Shown here: in pieces, positions 1 to 12,039 of the stretch
Layout: the number at the start of each line of letters is the position of its first letter
Position numbering within the stretch: the stretch's first letter is position 1
Assembly (NCBI RefSeq): GCF_000208745.1
Contig: NC_030855.1
Coordinates: 23,516,030-23,580,029, forward strand
Origin: Theobroma cacao
Lineage: Eukaryota > Streptophyta > Magnoliopsida > Malvales > Malvaceae
Reading direction: 5' to 3'
Length of the DNA stretch: 64,000 nt
Position numbers and translations under genes: made by a program
The notes under the pieces: model-generated
What the model was told of the DNA's origin: nothing
The model's database searches: none
The model's input: the letters and a program-made list of their open reading frames with translations, nothing else

Positions 1-647
1 GAAATAAATGAATAAATAAAAGACAAAAAAAACCAGAAAAAGAAATTCAAAAAGGCTGCACTTGAATCAAGATAAATAACGCTCAGGGAACAGTGAAAAA
101 GAATTGGTCCCCTGTAAGAACGTACAGATTTTATAGCAAAAAAAAAAAAAGAAAATTCATTTTAATTTTATGTTAAAAAAAAAAAAGAGGCCATTGACGA
201 TATTAACACATGGTTTTGACACGAACAAACACATAATTCAATAAAAACAAAAGAAAAACAAAACCAAAAGAGCAAAAAAGAAAAAAAGGATTAATTAGTC
301 AGTACACCCAAAAAAAAAGAAAAAAAAGTTTTTATTATGGAATTTGTAATTGGACTCAGGAAAGAGTACTATTGTTGTTGTTATTGCTCTGTTCCTAATT
401 TCACCTTTTCCTTTTCCTATTTTCCTTTTGTTTTTCTTTTGTTATTATTATTCTTTCCTCTCGATCCCTTATTTATTTTTTTTGGTCTTTCTTCTAATTC
501 ATTGTTCTTCTTCGATAATAATTCTCATCCTTTCCTTTTCTTGACTTTTACGATAGAGAGGAAGAGGGGAAAAGAAAAAGGAGAAGAAGAGAGAATAGCT
601 TTTTCTGAAACCCTAAAGTTTCCTCCTTGATTTCTCGATCTCCTCCA
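1..647 (+). promoter_or_regulatory. Upstream region and 5' leader of the RLT1-type gene
   Basis: No coding exon is visible here. The first 330 bases are A-rich with several A homopolymers. A strongly pyrimidine-rich stretch (about 370-545) follows, then a purine-rich stretch (about 555-600). An AAACCCTAA telo-box lies near 609-617, about 30 bases before the start codon. Telo-boxes are common in leaders of plant genes linked to growth and chromatin; a role here is inference. No convincing TATA box was found, so the transcription start is not placed. Confidence 0.45.
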
Positions 648-3600
648 ATGGACCCTGGTTCAGAGGAAGAAAATAATCCGAGCAAAAATCCGAATAAAAA
701 CGTTAATAGTTCCAATGAAGGTCACGTTAAGCCTAAACGACAGATGAAGACTCCGTATCAACTCGAAGCTCTCGAGAAAGCCTATGCTCGTATGTTTGTT
801 GTTCATATCTCTCTCTCTCCCCCTCTCTCTTAATTTGTTTCGAAGTTTTTTAATTTCGTTTTTATTTATTTTTTGTGAAATTTCTGTTGATTTTTCGTAT
901 TTTTTTTCAGTGGAGACGTATCCATCGGAAGCGACGCGAGCGGGACTATCGGAGAAACTGGGGTTATCAGATCGGCAGTTACAGATGTGGTTTTGTCACC
1001 GGAGATTGAAAGAAAAGAAAGAAACTCCTTCAAAAAAACCGCGAAAAGGCGCCGCGTTACCACCAGAATCTCCAATCGATGATTTACATGCTGGGCCGGA
1101 GCCCGATTACGGGTCCGGGTCGGGTTCGGGATCCAGCCCGTATACGGATTCAAGGAAGTTGGGGGGAAGTTCGTCTCGGGGCATGACGGAGGATGTGCCA
1201 ACGGCGAGGAGGTATTACGAGTCGCAGCAGTCAATAATGGAGCTGAGAGCAATTGCTTGCGTGGAGGCGCAGTTGGGGGAGCCGTTGAGGGATGATGGGC
1301 CTATGCTCGGAATGGAGTTTGATCCATTGCCTCCCGATGCTTTTGGAGGTATAACTAACTTGTTTTTCTGTTAGTTGAACGTTGATGGCTTTGTTGTTTT
1401 ATAGTAATTATATTTTCACGAAATGTAGGCTATATTTCTTCTGTATTATGCATGGATTTATAAATTTACTTTTTATTGTTTAGTGTAGTTTTTTTAGTAG
1501 GCCTTGTAGGTGGACATGTATGGCTTTTAATCTAATATCATTTTTATCTTTCGTGAATAGCTATTCCGGAGCCACAGAAGAGGTCTGGACATCCTTACGA
1601 GAGCAAAGCTTATGAGCGACATGATGGCCGGTCAAGCAAAGTTGGTTTCTTGAACTCCATTTACATTTAACTGCCAGTATATTTAGAATGCTTTGTGTGG
1701 TTGAAGAAATTGTGATATTGTGACAATTTCTCCATGGGGTCAGATGAATTTTCCATTTGTTTGCCCCTATTATTTGACATCAAATTTAGCGACAATGTTA
1801 GGTATTGCTGAACTCTTTTGCTTTTGGAATACTAGATTTTCCTTTATTATGTATGTTATTTGGGAAAGGTTTAAGTGGTTCTAAAATGTTGCCTCTTTGT
1901 TGCACTGGCTGTTATGTAGTTGGTTTGGCTGTCTAGGAAGTTTAATTTGCATACCATGCAGGGATGATTATCTCTAAGTTTTTGTTCTTTGAGCGGGAAG
2001 TTATGGTTTATTTAAAATGCTTATTTGTTCTTGTTGTCTGATGGGTATGAAAATTATATACATAGTTTATATGGGTTGACTTATCATGTGAATTATAATC
2101 CCAGGCTGCTGTGAGGGCTTTACATGAGTATCAGTTTCTCCCAGAGCATGCGAGTCTTAGATCTGATGCATATGGGCAAGTTACTCAGTCTCATGAATCC
2201 CCAGTTGATGGTGCAAGGGCTAGAGCTACATCATTTGTGCATGGAGAGGAACCATTGCCCAGAGTTCATGGTATCCAAGGTCATGGATCACGAGTTCGTG
2301 TTTTACCTCAACAAGACAAGACAGGAATTATTCCTACATCATCTCAAGTGGCTGACGATTCTCTTGCAGAAAGGGAGTCATTTACAAATGGCAGATTAAA
2401 TACTCAGTCTATTGGCCATCCAGTTTTGGGATCTGAAGATTCATATGTGTTGTCTACTGGGCAAACCTTGAATATTGATGCCGATCTACGAAACGATAGG
2501 AAGCGCAAGGTACCTGGCGCAGGCATCTTAGATTTTGTATTAAACATTATCTATTTCCTTCCATGATTTCTGATTTAATATCATCTTTCTTCTTGTAGAG
2601 TGATGAAAATAGAATTGCAAGGGAAGTTGAAGCACATGAGAACAGGATTCGTAAAGAGCTTGAGAAACTTGATTTAAAGAGGAGAAAGGTTTTCTGATTT
2701 TTATTTACCATGAATTTGTTTCCCTGAGTCCTCTTTATTCACACATTATGAAAATTGTTGTTCTCAGAGTGAAGAAAGAATGAGGAAAGAAATGGAAAGG
2801 CATGCACGTGAAAGAAGGAAGGAAGAAGAGAGGTTGGTGCGAGAGAAGCAGCGAGAAGAAGAGAGATCACAGCGTGAGCAAAGACGTGAAATGGAAAGAA
2901 GGGAAAAGTTTTTGCAGAAAGAATGTTTAAGAGTAAGTTTGAGAACCTATTAATCTGAGTTATTTTGCAGATAATATTTAAATGATGAAAACTCTCTCTC
3001 TCTCTCAATCTTCTAGTTATTGGTTTTAATTTTGGGGTTCACTTTATAGGCTGAGAAAAGGAGACAAAAGGAAGAGCTTCGCAGAGAGAAAGAGGCAGAG
3101 CGACGCAGAGTTGCCATGGAGAAGGCAACTGCACGGAAAATTGCTAAAGAATCCATGGATCTTATCGAAGATGAACAGCTAGAACTCATGGAGTTGGCTG
3201 CTGCAAGCAAGGGAATACCCTCCATTATTCATCTTGATCATGATAGTTTGCAAAATCTTGAGTCATTTAGAGGTGTATATCACTCGTCCTTTGTATTTGT
3301 CTGATTGGCTTTATTTAATTTATACTTTGATTGGTGAGTATTTTGAATAAGAGACATACTCTAAATTTCTGACGTGAGTTTTTTTGAAAATTGTAGACTC
3401 TGACTGAAAATGGTTCCCTAGTTATTGAGTATGTTTAAGTCACCTGCTTCACAATTGCAAATAATATATTTTTTGCCTGCTTTTCTTTTATTTCCTTTCT
3501 CCTCAAAATTCAAACATTGGGATGAAAATACCGGATGCAACTAACATAATGAATGTTTTCAACGTGGTTGGTTGGTAATTATGTTCTCTTTAATGAATAG

Positions 3601-6600
3601 TTAGATTTTTCACTTTGATTTACAGAAAGATTGTTTTATGTTTCTCTGTATTGTTTGCATTTTATTTTTTAATAATTGTTTGATTTTTCATATTTTGATG
3701 GGTCATGTTTTTTGCTATCTATTTTGACTCTTTAGCATCTTTTAGCTGATAATAACACTAACATTTCTGTTTTAGATTCTTTAAGCCTGTTCCCCCCCAA
3801 GTCCGTGCAATTGAAAAGACCATTTGCCATTCAACCATGGATTGATTCAGAGGAGAATGTTGGGAATCTTCTCATGGTATGACTTACTGATCATTTTTTT
3901 CTCTACTCTAAGTTACAAGTCTAATGATCTTTCTTATTCTTTTTATACCACTGGAGTTTAATTCAAATATGGTTTAGGGTACTACTATAAATATACTACC
4001 TCCTATTCCTTAAGGTAAATGTCTGAATAACATGGTTCCCTTTTTCAGGCATGGAGATTTTTGATTACTTTTGCTGATGTTCTCAGACTATGGCCGTTTA
4101 CTCTTGATGAGTTTGTCCAAGCTTTTCATGACTATGTGAGTTTCAAATGGGATATTTTCTTTTCTATTTCATTTTTTATTCAGCTTTCTGTCTTGTGATA
4201 TTCTTGCCTTTTGCTATCAGGATTCAAGGTTGCTGGGTGAGATTCATGTTGCTCTTTTGAAATCAATAATAAAAGACATTGAAGATGTTGCACGAACACC
4301 GTCTACTGGACTAGGGATGAATCAGTATTGTGCTGCTAACCCTGAAGGTGGACACCCTCAGATTGTTGAAGGGGTAAGTGGTGTTGTGTGATAGGTTTGT
4401 TATAGTGCTTATTTTTCATTGTTGCTGAGCGCCTTTGCTTTTGGTGTTTGCTAGGCATATTCCTGGGGTTTTGACATCCGCAATTGGCAGCGTCACTTGA
4501 ATCCATTAACATGGCCTGAAATTTTCCGGCAATTAGCTATATCTGCAGGACTTGGACCACAGTTGAAGAAAAGAAATGCTGCATGGACATTCATGGGTGA
4601 TAATGATGAGGTTTGTGTAACTTTATGGCACTTATCTATTACTGTATGATAATAGTTCTCTCTTCCAGAAGAATATTTAGTGCGTGCGTGTGTGTGTGTG
4701 TGTGTGTGTAATCATGGGAATGCTGTAAGGCTTGATATGATGCTGGGAACTCCACTCTTTAGAATAAGTAAGTCCTTGATTGATTCCTGACAAATCTCAC
4801 TTCTGATGGTTAAGATGGTGGAGGTAAAGGAGTACTACTTAGTGATACAATAGCCTATTAGATCTGTTTTGTTATATTGCTGGCACCATTCTTTTATATG
4901 AATCTGAATCGCTTTGTTGCAGATCAATGATATCTTCTATCAGCTTTGTATCAGGACATATTGATGTACAATATGTTGACACACTAATATATTGCCTTAT
5001 CATAATAGATTATTGTTCCCTGATTATTTTTCTAAGCTTGATTGTGCTTGGGCACCATCAAATGTTTAAGTTGGGTAAATTTTATGCTTTATGTGTTAGC
5101 ATTTTTAAATAGTTATTTGCTTCAGTGATTTGGTACCATCAGATGTTAAACCACAGATTGTTATTGGCTTATTGTCTTACTTTATCATTTTATCTGTACG
5201 TGCAGGGTAAAGGTTGTGAAGATGTAGTTTCTACTCTACGTAATGGTTCAGCAGCTGAGAATGCATTTGTATTGATGCGAGAAAAAGGTCTGTTACTTCC
5301 ACGAAGATCGAGGCATCGTTTGACGCCTGGAACTGTCAAATTTGCAGCTTTTCATGTTCTTTCACTTGAGGGAAGGGAAGGATTAACAGTGTTAGAACTT
5401 GCAGATAAGATTCAGGTGAGTTTGGATTGTGTTCCTATTAGATGTTAAATTAGTTTGTATCTTTTACATGCCTTTTCCTAATTTATCTGTTTCCTATAAG
5501 AAATCTGGACTTCGAGACCTCACAACTAGCAAGACACCAGAGGCTTCTATATCGGTTGCTTTGACGAGGGATGCAAAGCTTTTCGAAAGAATAGCTCCTT
5601 CAACATACTGTGTGCGACCTGCCTATAGGAAAGATCCTACTGATGCTGAGGCCATACTTGCAGCAGCAAGAAAAAAGATTCGGCAATTTGAAAATGGGTT
5701 TCTAGGTGGAGAAGATGCTGATGAAGTTGAGAGAGATGAGGTGGAAAGAGATGAAGAATCTGAATGTGATGTTGATGAGGAACCTGAAGTTGATGATATA
5801 GCTACTCCCTCAAATGCAAACAAAGATGCTGACTATCCTAAGGATGAAGTAAACACTTGCTCAGGAAGTGGAAAAGTCCATGTCTCAACTGATGCACTAA
5901 ATGTTCCGAGTGAATTTGATAAGGATTTTTCATCTTTCCCTCCAAATATTATGAAGGATGCCAATGGTCCAAGTAACACTGGACAATATGTTGCTAGGGA
6001 GGAGATGGGAACAGGCAATCCTGATCAACAGAACATTGAAATTGATGAAAGCAAGTCTGGTGAGTCATGGATTCAGGGTCTGTCAGAAGGTGAATATTCT
6101 CATCTTAGTGTTGAGGAGCGCCTTAATGCTCTTGTTGCCTTAATTGGTATTGCAAATGAAGGAAACTCTATCCGTGCTGTGCTTGAGGTAGATCTTTTAA
6201 CTACAGTTTAATGTCTGATTCTGCTGTTGCTTTGATCATAAAATTGTTTATAATTTTCCTCATTGTAATTTGATTTATGTACTTCACAGGATCGTTTAGA
6301 AGCAGCAAATGCTCTTAAAAAGCAAATGTGGGCTGAGGCTCAGCTGGATAAAAGTCGTCTGAAGGAAGAAACTATGGTTAAAATGGATTTTCCATCTATG
6401 ATGGGAATTAAGGCTGAACCTCAACTGCCTAATTCTGTAGTGGAGGGCAGCCAAAGTCCATTTCCTGCTGCTTACAATAAAAATGATGAGGCATCTCCAA
6501 GCATTCCAGATGACCAAAAACCCTTGCTCTGTTCACAAAATGTTCAGAATGACCTCAATAGTTATCCTGCTGAAAGGGCCTTGGTACTTCAAGAGGCCTC

Positions 6601-9376
6601 CATGGGTCCAGATAACTTCTCTGCTCAGCAGATTGGACATGCTTCAAAAAGATCACGTTCACAGTTGAAATCTTACATTGCCCACAGAGCGGAAGAGATG
6701 TATGTATACAGGTCCTTACCTCTTGGCCAAGATCGCAGACGTAATAGATACTGGCAGTTTGTTGCTTCTGCTTCTAAAAATGATCCTTGTTCTGGCCGGA
6801 TATTTGTTGAATTACGTGATGGAAATTGGAGGCTGATTGATTCTGAAGAGGTATGCTATAATAATTAGAAAGGCAACTCTGTGGATATATGTTGGGATTG
6901 GATTACTGGACTATTAGCGCAAACTCTTTAAGTTTTGTAACTTACATCTGGTTTTATTTTTTTCTCATGTATTTAATCTTTTTCTCTGTAGGCCTTTGAT
7001 ACTCTTTTGACATCTTTGGATGCACGAGGAATCAGGGAATCACATTTACGCATCATGTTGCAAAAAATTGAGACTTCCTTCAAAGAAAATGTTCGCAGGA
7101 ATTTGCAGTGTGCCAGGGCTATTGGCAGAAGTGGAAGCTCCACTGAAAATGAAGTTTCTGAACTAGATTCCAGTCCTGACTTTCCTGCCAGTTTTGACAG
7201 CCCTAGTAGTGCGATCTGTGGATTGAACTTCGATGCATTGGAGACATTACCTTCTTTCAAAATTCAGCTTGGGAGAAACGAAAATGAGAAAAAGTTGGCG
7301 TTGAAGAGGTACCAAGATTTCCAGAGGTGGATATGGAAAGAATGTTATAATTCCTCAACATTGTGTGCCATGAAATATGGGAAGAAGAGATGTGTGCAGC
7401 TGTTGGCTGTTTGTGATGTGTGCCTCCGCTCTCATATTCCAGAGGAGATGCACTGTGGTTACTGCCACCAGACATTTGGCTCCGTTAACAATAGTTTTAA
7501 TTTCTCAGAACATGAGATTCAGTGCAAAGAAAACAGGAAGTTAGACACCAAGGATACTTGTACTATTGATTATTCTCTTCCCCTGGGAATCAGCTTGCTA
7601 AAGTCCTTGTGTGCCCTAGTTGAGGTGAGCTAGCAACAACTCTCTAATGTATAAATTGGTATTTTTTATATTAGTTATGTCTTTATCTTTTTGTTTCAAT
7701 TTTTTCCATTTGTAGGTATCTATTCCGCCAGAAGCCCTTGAATCAGTTTGGATAGAAGGCCGTCGAAAGATGTGGGGCAGGGAGCTGAATGCATCTTCTT
7801 CCGTGGATGAACTCCTAAAGGTTTTCATTTGTTTTAATAGAAGTGTTTATGATATTTGCCTAACCAAGTTCTTGCTCATGTTTCTTGTTCTATGCATTTT
7901 TATTATGCTGAGGCTCTCTTCTAAGAAATGCTATTAGCCATTTAGCATGTGCCTAAAACTATGAGACATTTGTTTTTAACAAATCGCTGATATTACATTG
8001 CCTATTAAATAATTAAATATGTTTTGTAGATACAGTTCAGGTCTTGGTCTCACTTAAATGTCATGTTGGTGTTCCAGATATTGACTCATCTTGAGAGTGC
8101 CATAAAGCGAGATCATTTATTGTCTAACTTTGAGACGACAAAGGAATTATTGGGTTCTAATCTTCAGTCAGAGAGTGATTCTAGTGTTTCTGTGCTTCCA
8201 TGGATACCCGAAACTACTGCAGCTGTAGCTTTAAGGCTTTTGGAGCTCGATGTTTCCATCATGTGCGTAAAGCAGGAGAAAGTTGAACCTTCCGAGAACA
8301 AGGAAGCTAGAGCATACATAGTGAGTGTTTCAGTGCCTCTTATCCCCCTCTTTGCATCCTTCATAGCATGTGCTCATGTAAGTCGGTTAGAAAAGAGAAC
8401 TTACGATGAGTATATTTTAATGTGACCTATTAGTAGGCTAAATAGTTAAATGCTCTTGGTATTTTCCAGAGGTTGGCATTTTGTGTATGTGGAATGAATC
8501 TAAGTAACCACGGAATTTTCTTTCAAATTTTTTCTCCAGTCAAATATGTTATGTTATTGTTTTCTGGACTTTGCCATTTAATTTTTGAAATGAAACAATG
8601 TAAGCTAACCTTTTTTTTTTTCAAATATGCAGAAGCTTCCTTCAAGAACCTCTCTTTTCATCAAGAATAAAGAGCTTGAATTAAAAGAACTAGACCAAGA
8701 TGAGGCTATGAAAGAAGAAAACTTTGCTGACATGAGTCACAGTAAGCGCAATAGCTATAAACGGGGAAGAGGGGGTCGTGAACAAGGATCTGGTAGGAAG
8801 TGGCAGAGGAGAGCTTCTGGTTCCAGATATGATACTGGCAAGCGAAGTGCTAGAGAAAAAAATAATTTAAGTTTCCGCCTGAAACAGCAGGGCCAAAGAA
8901 CAAATGGTCGGAGTTCAGGACGTGGACGGCGAACAGTTAGAAAGAGAGCAGAAAGGAGAGCTGCTGATAATACAATGGTGGCGCGTGTGGCTGATGTAAT
9001 TAAACCTAAGGTCAGTGATGTGAGAGACTTAGATGAAGAATGGAGAACTGAAAAATTCAGGGTGATGCAAATGGTAAATCCTCCTGATAGTAACAGTGCG
9101 GAAGAGGAATCTGATGACAATGCCCAAGGTGAGGGATATGGACAAGGAAACTGGGACCTGGATTATAATGGTGCCTCTAATGGATGGAATGCAGAAGCAA
9201 TGGAAGCTAGTGATGAAGATGACGATGCTTACGAGGACGATAATGGCGTTGAACAGCTGGGAGAAGAAGATTCAGATGGAGATTTGGAGATTAGTGATGC
9301 ATCAGATGTAGTAGCAAATAAAGCTGGAAATGATGATGGCTCCGACTTAGCAGTTTCTGAAGATTATAGTGATTAA
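648..9376 (+). CDS. RLT1: Homeobox-DDT domain protein RLT1-type (RINGLET), ISWI chromatin-remodeling subunit
   Basis: Eighteen exons join in frame into 1740 residues: 648-789, 911-1348, 1561-1640, 2105-2509, 2599-2688, 2768-2932, 3050-3272, 3776-3876, 4049-4135, 4221-4373, 4455-4610, 5206-5415, 5501-6187, 6290-6850, 6992-7624, 7716-7820, 8078-8320, 8633-9376. Every intron is GT..AG. The homeodomain is at about residues 28-88, with the helix-3 motif QMWFCHRRLK. A long charged coiled coil rich in Arg, Lys and Glu spans about 380-510. The DDT domain begins near 549 (AWRFLITFADVLRLWPFTLD). A HARE-HTH domain lies at about 681-750 (RRSRHRLTPGTVKFAAFHVL). WHIM/WSD motifs include SWIQGL and LPLGQDRRRNRYW. 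The C-terminus is basic, then very acidic. In Arabidopsis, RLT1 and RLT2 (about 1700 residues) bind ISWI ATPases CHR11/CHR17 and restrain the vegetative-to-floral switch. Several segments (KGCEDVVSTLRNG, HLNPLTWPEI) resemble RLT1 more than RLT2 as I remember them. The gene looks intact. An upstream in-frame reading exists, but 648 is the first ATG that fits. Confidence 0.95.
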
Positions 9377-10006
9377 ACTACTCTTTTTAAAGAATATTTG
9401 ATGATGCATGAGCTGCATCTTGTTTTTGGAGTTGCAGCTTCCGAGGCAACCGGACGAGGGCAGGGGGAACAAAGTGGAAGTAGGAAGTGAAGTACCAGTT
9501 AGCCCCTTGGGCCCCCCCCACTTGACCGTAAGGGACGGTTCAAGTAACTATAGAAAATTAGAGATTAATGCAGACAGGTTATTACAAAAGCTTGCCCCCC
9601 ATCGGGGCATTCTCTTTAGGAAATCTTTAAATCTTATGGCTCCTTGTACACCAAAAATTTATTAATAAAGTTTTAGCGATTCATATTTTTTTACACTTAA
9701 TTTGAGTTTTTATGTTAACTTTGCATTTAAACTTGAGAATATAAAGCGATCGATAGACTCGCCTAAAAATTAATAGCAAACGGTAATACTTGATTGTCTG
9801 GTACAAAATGGTTGTTGTGTTACAACTTCGCTTTCTCAGCAGTGCTAAATAGGCTAAACTTTTATTCTTCTGAACACCTAAAAACCACAGACAAAAACAT
9901 TACAAATCAGGCAGGCAACCTTGCCCATAAGGGGAAAGAGGAGAAGGTATTCACAAAGTTTTTAACTCTCATATTTTGCTGATGATGATGATGATCAGAC
10001 TCCACC
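9377..10006. other. Tail-to-tail spacer between RLT1 and the DnaJ gene
   Basis: The two flanking genes converge here, so the stretch should hold both 3' untranslated regions. An AATAAA signal for the upper-strand gene lies near 9664. A run of six GAT triplets sits at about 9979-9996, just past the DnaJ stop. Runs of G and C occur near 9511-9520 and 9595-9605. No further gene is seen. Confidence 0.5.
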
Positions 10007-11784
10007 CTATGGTGCCAATAGCTTCTTGATTCCAGACTTCTGCTCCGCAGTCAACCTCGTTGGGAATTTTATATTGAACTTGATTCTCAGGTTACCTCTC
10101 CTCGACGGCTCCTTGGGTATTGGCATACCTTCCCTTGGGACAACTTCCTCATAGTTTGGATGAATCACACTGGTGATGGGGATGGTCAAGCTCCTTCCAT
10201 CCAATGTTGTAAGGTGGACAGTGTAGCCTGTTAATGCTTCTGCCAGCGATATCTTTTGCGTCACAACAAGGTCATTGCCCTCGCGTGTAAATGTGCTGTG
10301 CGGTTTTTCATCAATTATGAACACAAGATCTGCAGGGATTACATTCGGTTGTTCATTTCCTTTCTCAGGGAAGGTAATCTTTGTTCCCTTTTTCCAACCA
10401 GGCTTGATATCAATGGTCAGGATTTCCTGCACCGGCAATGTCTTCCTGCATCACATAGGAACATTGGTAAGGTCACCATGTTAGCAAACAGCAGGCAGAG
10501 ACAGATAAAAGGTAGACAATATACTACAACAAAATACTCTTTATCTTCTCAAAAAGAAGGCAGCCATGAGATTGGCCCGTTTTCTTATAATTAGTTTCAC
10601 TCATAGTGGATTCAAAATGGATGGAGTCTAGTATGCAAAAAATGATCAAGGCAAATCCTTGCAGCTATCGTTTTCTGTTTAAGTAGACTAAATCAGATCA
10701 AATTAAGAAGTTGTCCACTCGTCTTTCCCAAGCAGCAAACGCATTGCAATATTTCATTAATGGTGTGAATAAATGTGCGATCAATGTTGCAAACAGAGAC
10801 TTTCATTTTACTTTAAAGAACCAACCATAATCAATAAACGATCAGCTCAAAAAATAAAAATTATGTAGTACTCACTAACAGACAAACACAAGAAAGTAAC
10901 AGCAAAATTAGAAAAGGAGACATACCCGCTAGCATCTGCAATTTCTCTTGAAATCTTCATCTTCTTGGTGGTTCCATTGTATAACTCCTCGAGGCTACAA
11001 GGCAGTGTATTTTCAATAGGAGGAGCTTTACGAGGAGCCTGACTCATTGGTCTTCCTTCACCAAACGAGCTAAATATATCATCACCAAACATGCCACCAA
11101 ATGCCCTTGAACCACCTCTCATCCCACTGCCAGCACCACCCCCTCCCATTCTTCCAAAGGGGCTAGAAAACCCAAAAAACTCGGCAAAAATGTCATTAGC
11201 ATTTCTGGGGTTGAATCTAAACACATTTGGACCATCTCCAGTTTGGAAAAATGTTGCTCCACCCGGACCACCGGCATCTGGCGGTGGTACTTGGCCTTTT
11301 AGCCCTTCTTCACCATACTGATCATAGATAGCTCTCTTCTGTGGATCACTCAGAACCTGTAAATTTGAATGTTAGTCACCCTTAAGACTATCTATATATG
11401 CAAAAGATTAACCTTTGAATTGATGGGCAATCTTATAATTCGCAATTGATCAGACCCAGATGATAAATATGTGATTTTGACATGAGGGTCACAAGAATCA
11501 AAGAGAAAGAACAAAAACTCCATCGATGATCATGACGATTCTTGATAAAAGGAACCCAGTTTTTCTATTGAGTCTTAAAATTAATTAATGAATGCTATGC
11601 TAGTAAAAGATAAGCTAACCTCATAGGCTTCAGAAATTTGCTTGAATTTGGCCTCGGCTTCCTTTTTGTTGTTTGGGTTCTTATCAGGGTGCCACTTCAT
11701 GGCAAGCTTCCTGTAAGCCTTCTTCAAATCATCATCTTTTGCATTCTTGTCAACTTGCAGGATCTTGTAATAATCTGCACCCAT
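10007..11784 (-). CDS. Type II (DNAJB-like) DnaJ/Hsp40 co-chaperone
   Basis: Three exons on the lower strand (11784-11620, 11356-10926, 10445-10007) join into 344 residues. The J-domain covers residues 4 to about 67, with the HPD triad that activates Hsp70 at 32-34 ([10 protein letters not shown]). A Gly/Phe-rich linker follows ([12 protein letters not shown]). The two C-terminal substrate-binding beta domains begin near [14 protein letters not shown], include [16 protein letters not shown], and end at LLAP. No CxxCxGxG zinc-finger repeats are present, so this is a cytosolic or nuclear type II protein (Sis1/DNAJB1 class, usually about 330-350 residues). It would deliver unfolded clients to Hsp70. 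A heat-shock element lies about 200 bases upstream. It converges with RLT1. No damage seen; the exact orthologue is not assigned. Confidence 0.95.
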
Positions 11785-11978
11785 CTTCTTCTTCTTCTTC
11801 TTCTTTTACCTCTTCCTGTTGCTCTTGTTTTGCCGCAAAAAGAAAGAAATGAAGAAACTTGAAAGCTGAATCACCTTAGAAGCTAGAGTTTTTTCGAGTG
11901 TTTTAGTTGCGTTGGGGCGTTGATAAAAGGGAAAAAGATATGTCTGGAAGGCAAACCGAGAATGACCAGAAGAGTGTG

Positions 11979-11991
11979 GAAGTTTCCAGAG
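11979..11991 (-). promoter_or_regulatory. Heat-shock element upstream of the DnaJ gene
   Basis: The pattern GAA-n2-TTC-n2-GAG reads as three alternating HSE units, the first two perfect and the third one base off. It lies about 195 bases upstream of the DnaJ ATG. A further partial match (TTCtaGA) is near 12031-12038. Hsp40 genes are commonly driven by heat-shock factors, so the position fits; binding itself is inference. Confidence 0.5.
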
Positions 11992-12039
11992 AGTGCGACA
12001 AAGAACCAAGCAGGTACCCGACGGTGCGTTTCTAGACCA

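Noticed and set aside
866..1252. Lower-strand open frame of 128 codons
   Set aside because: Antisense shadow of the GC-richer second exon of RLT1.
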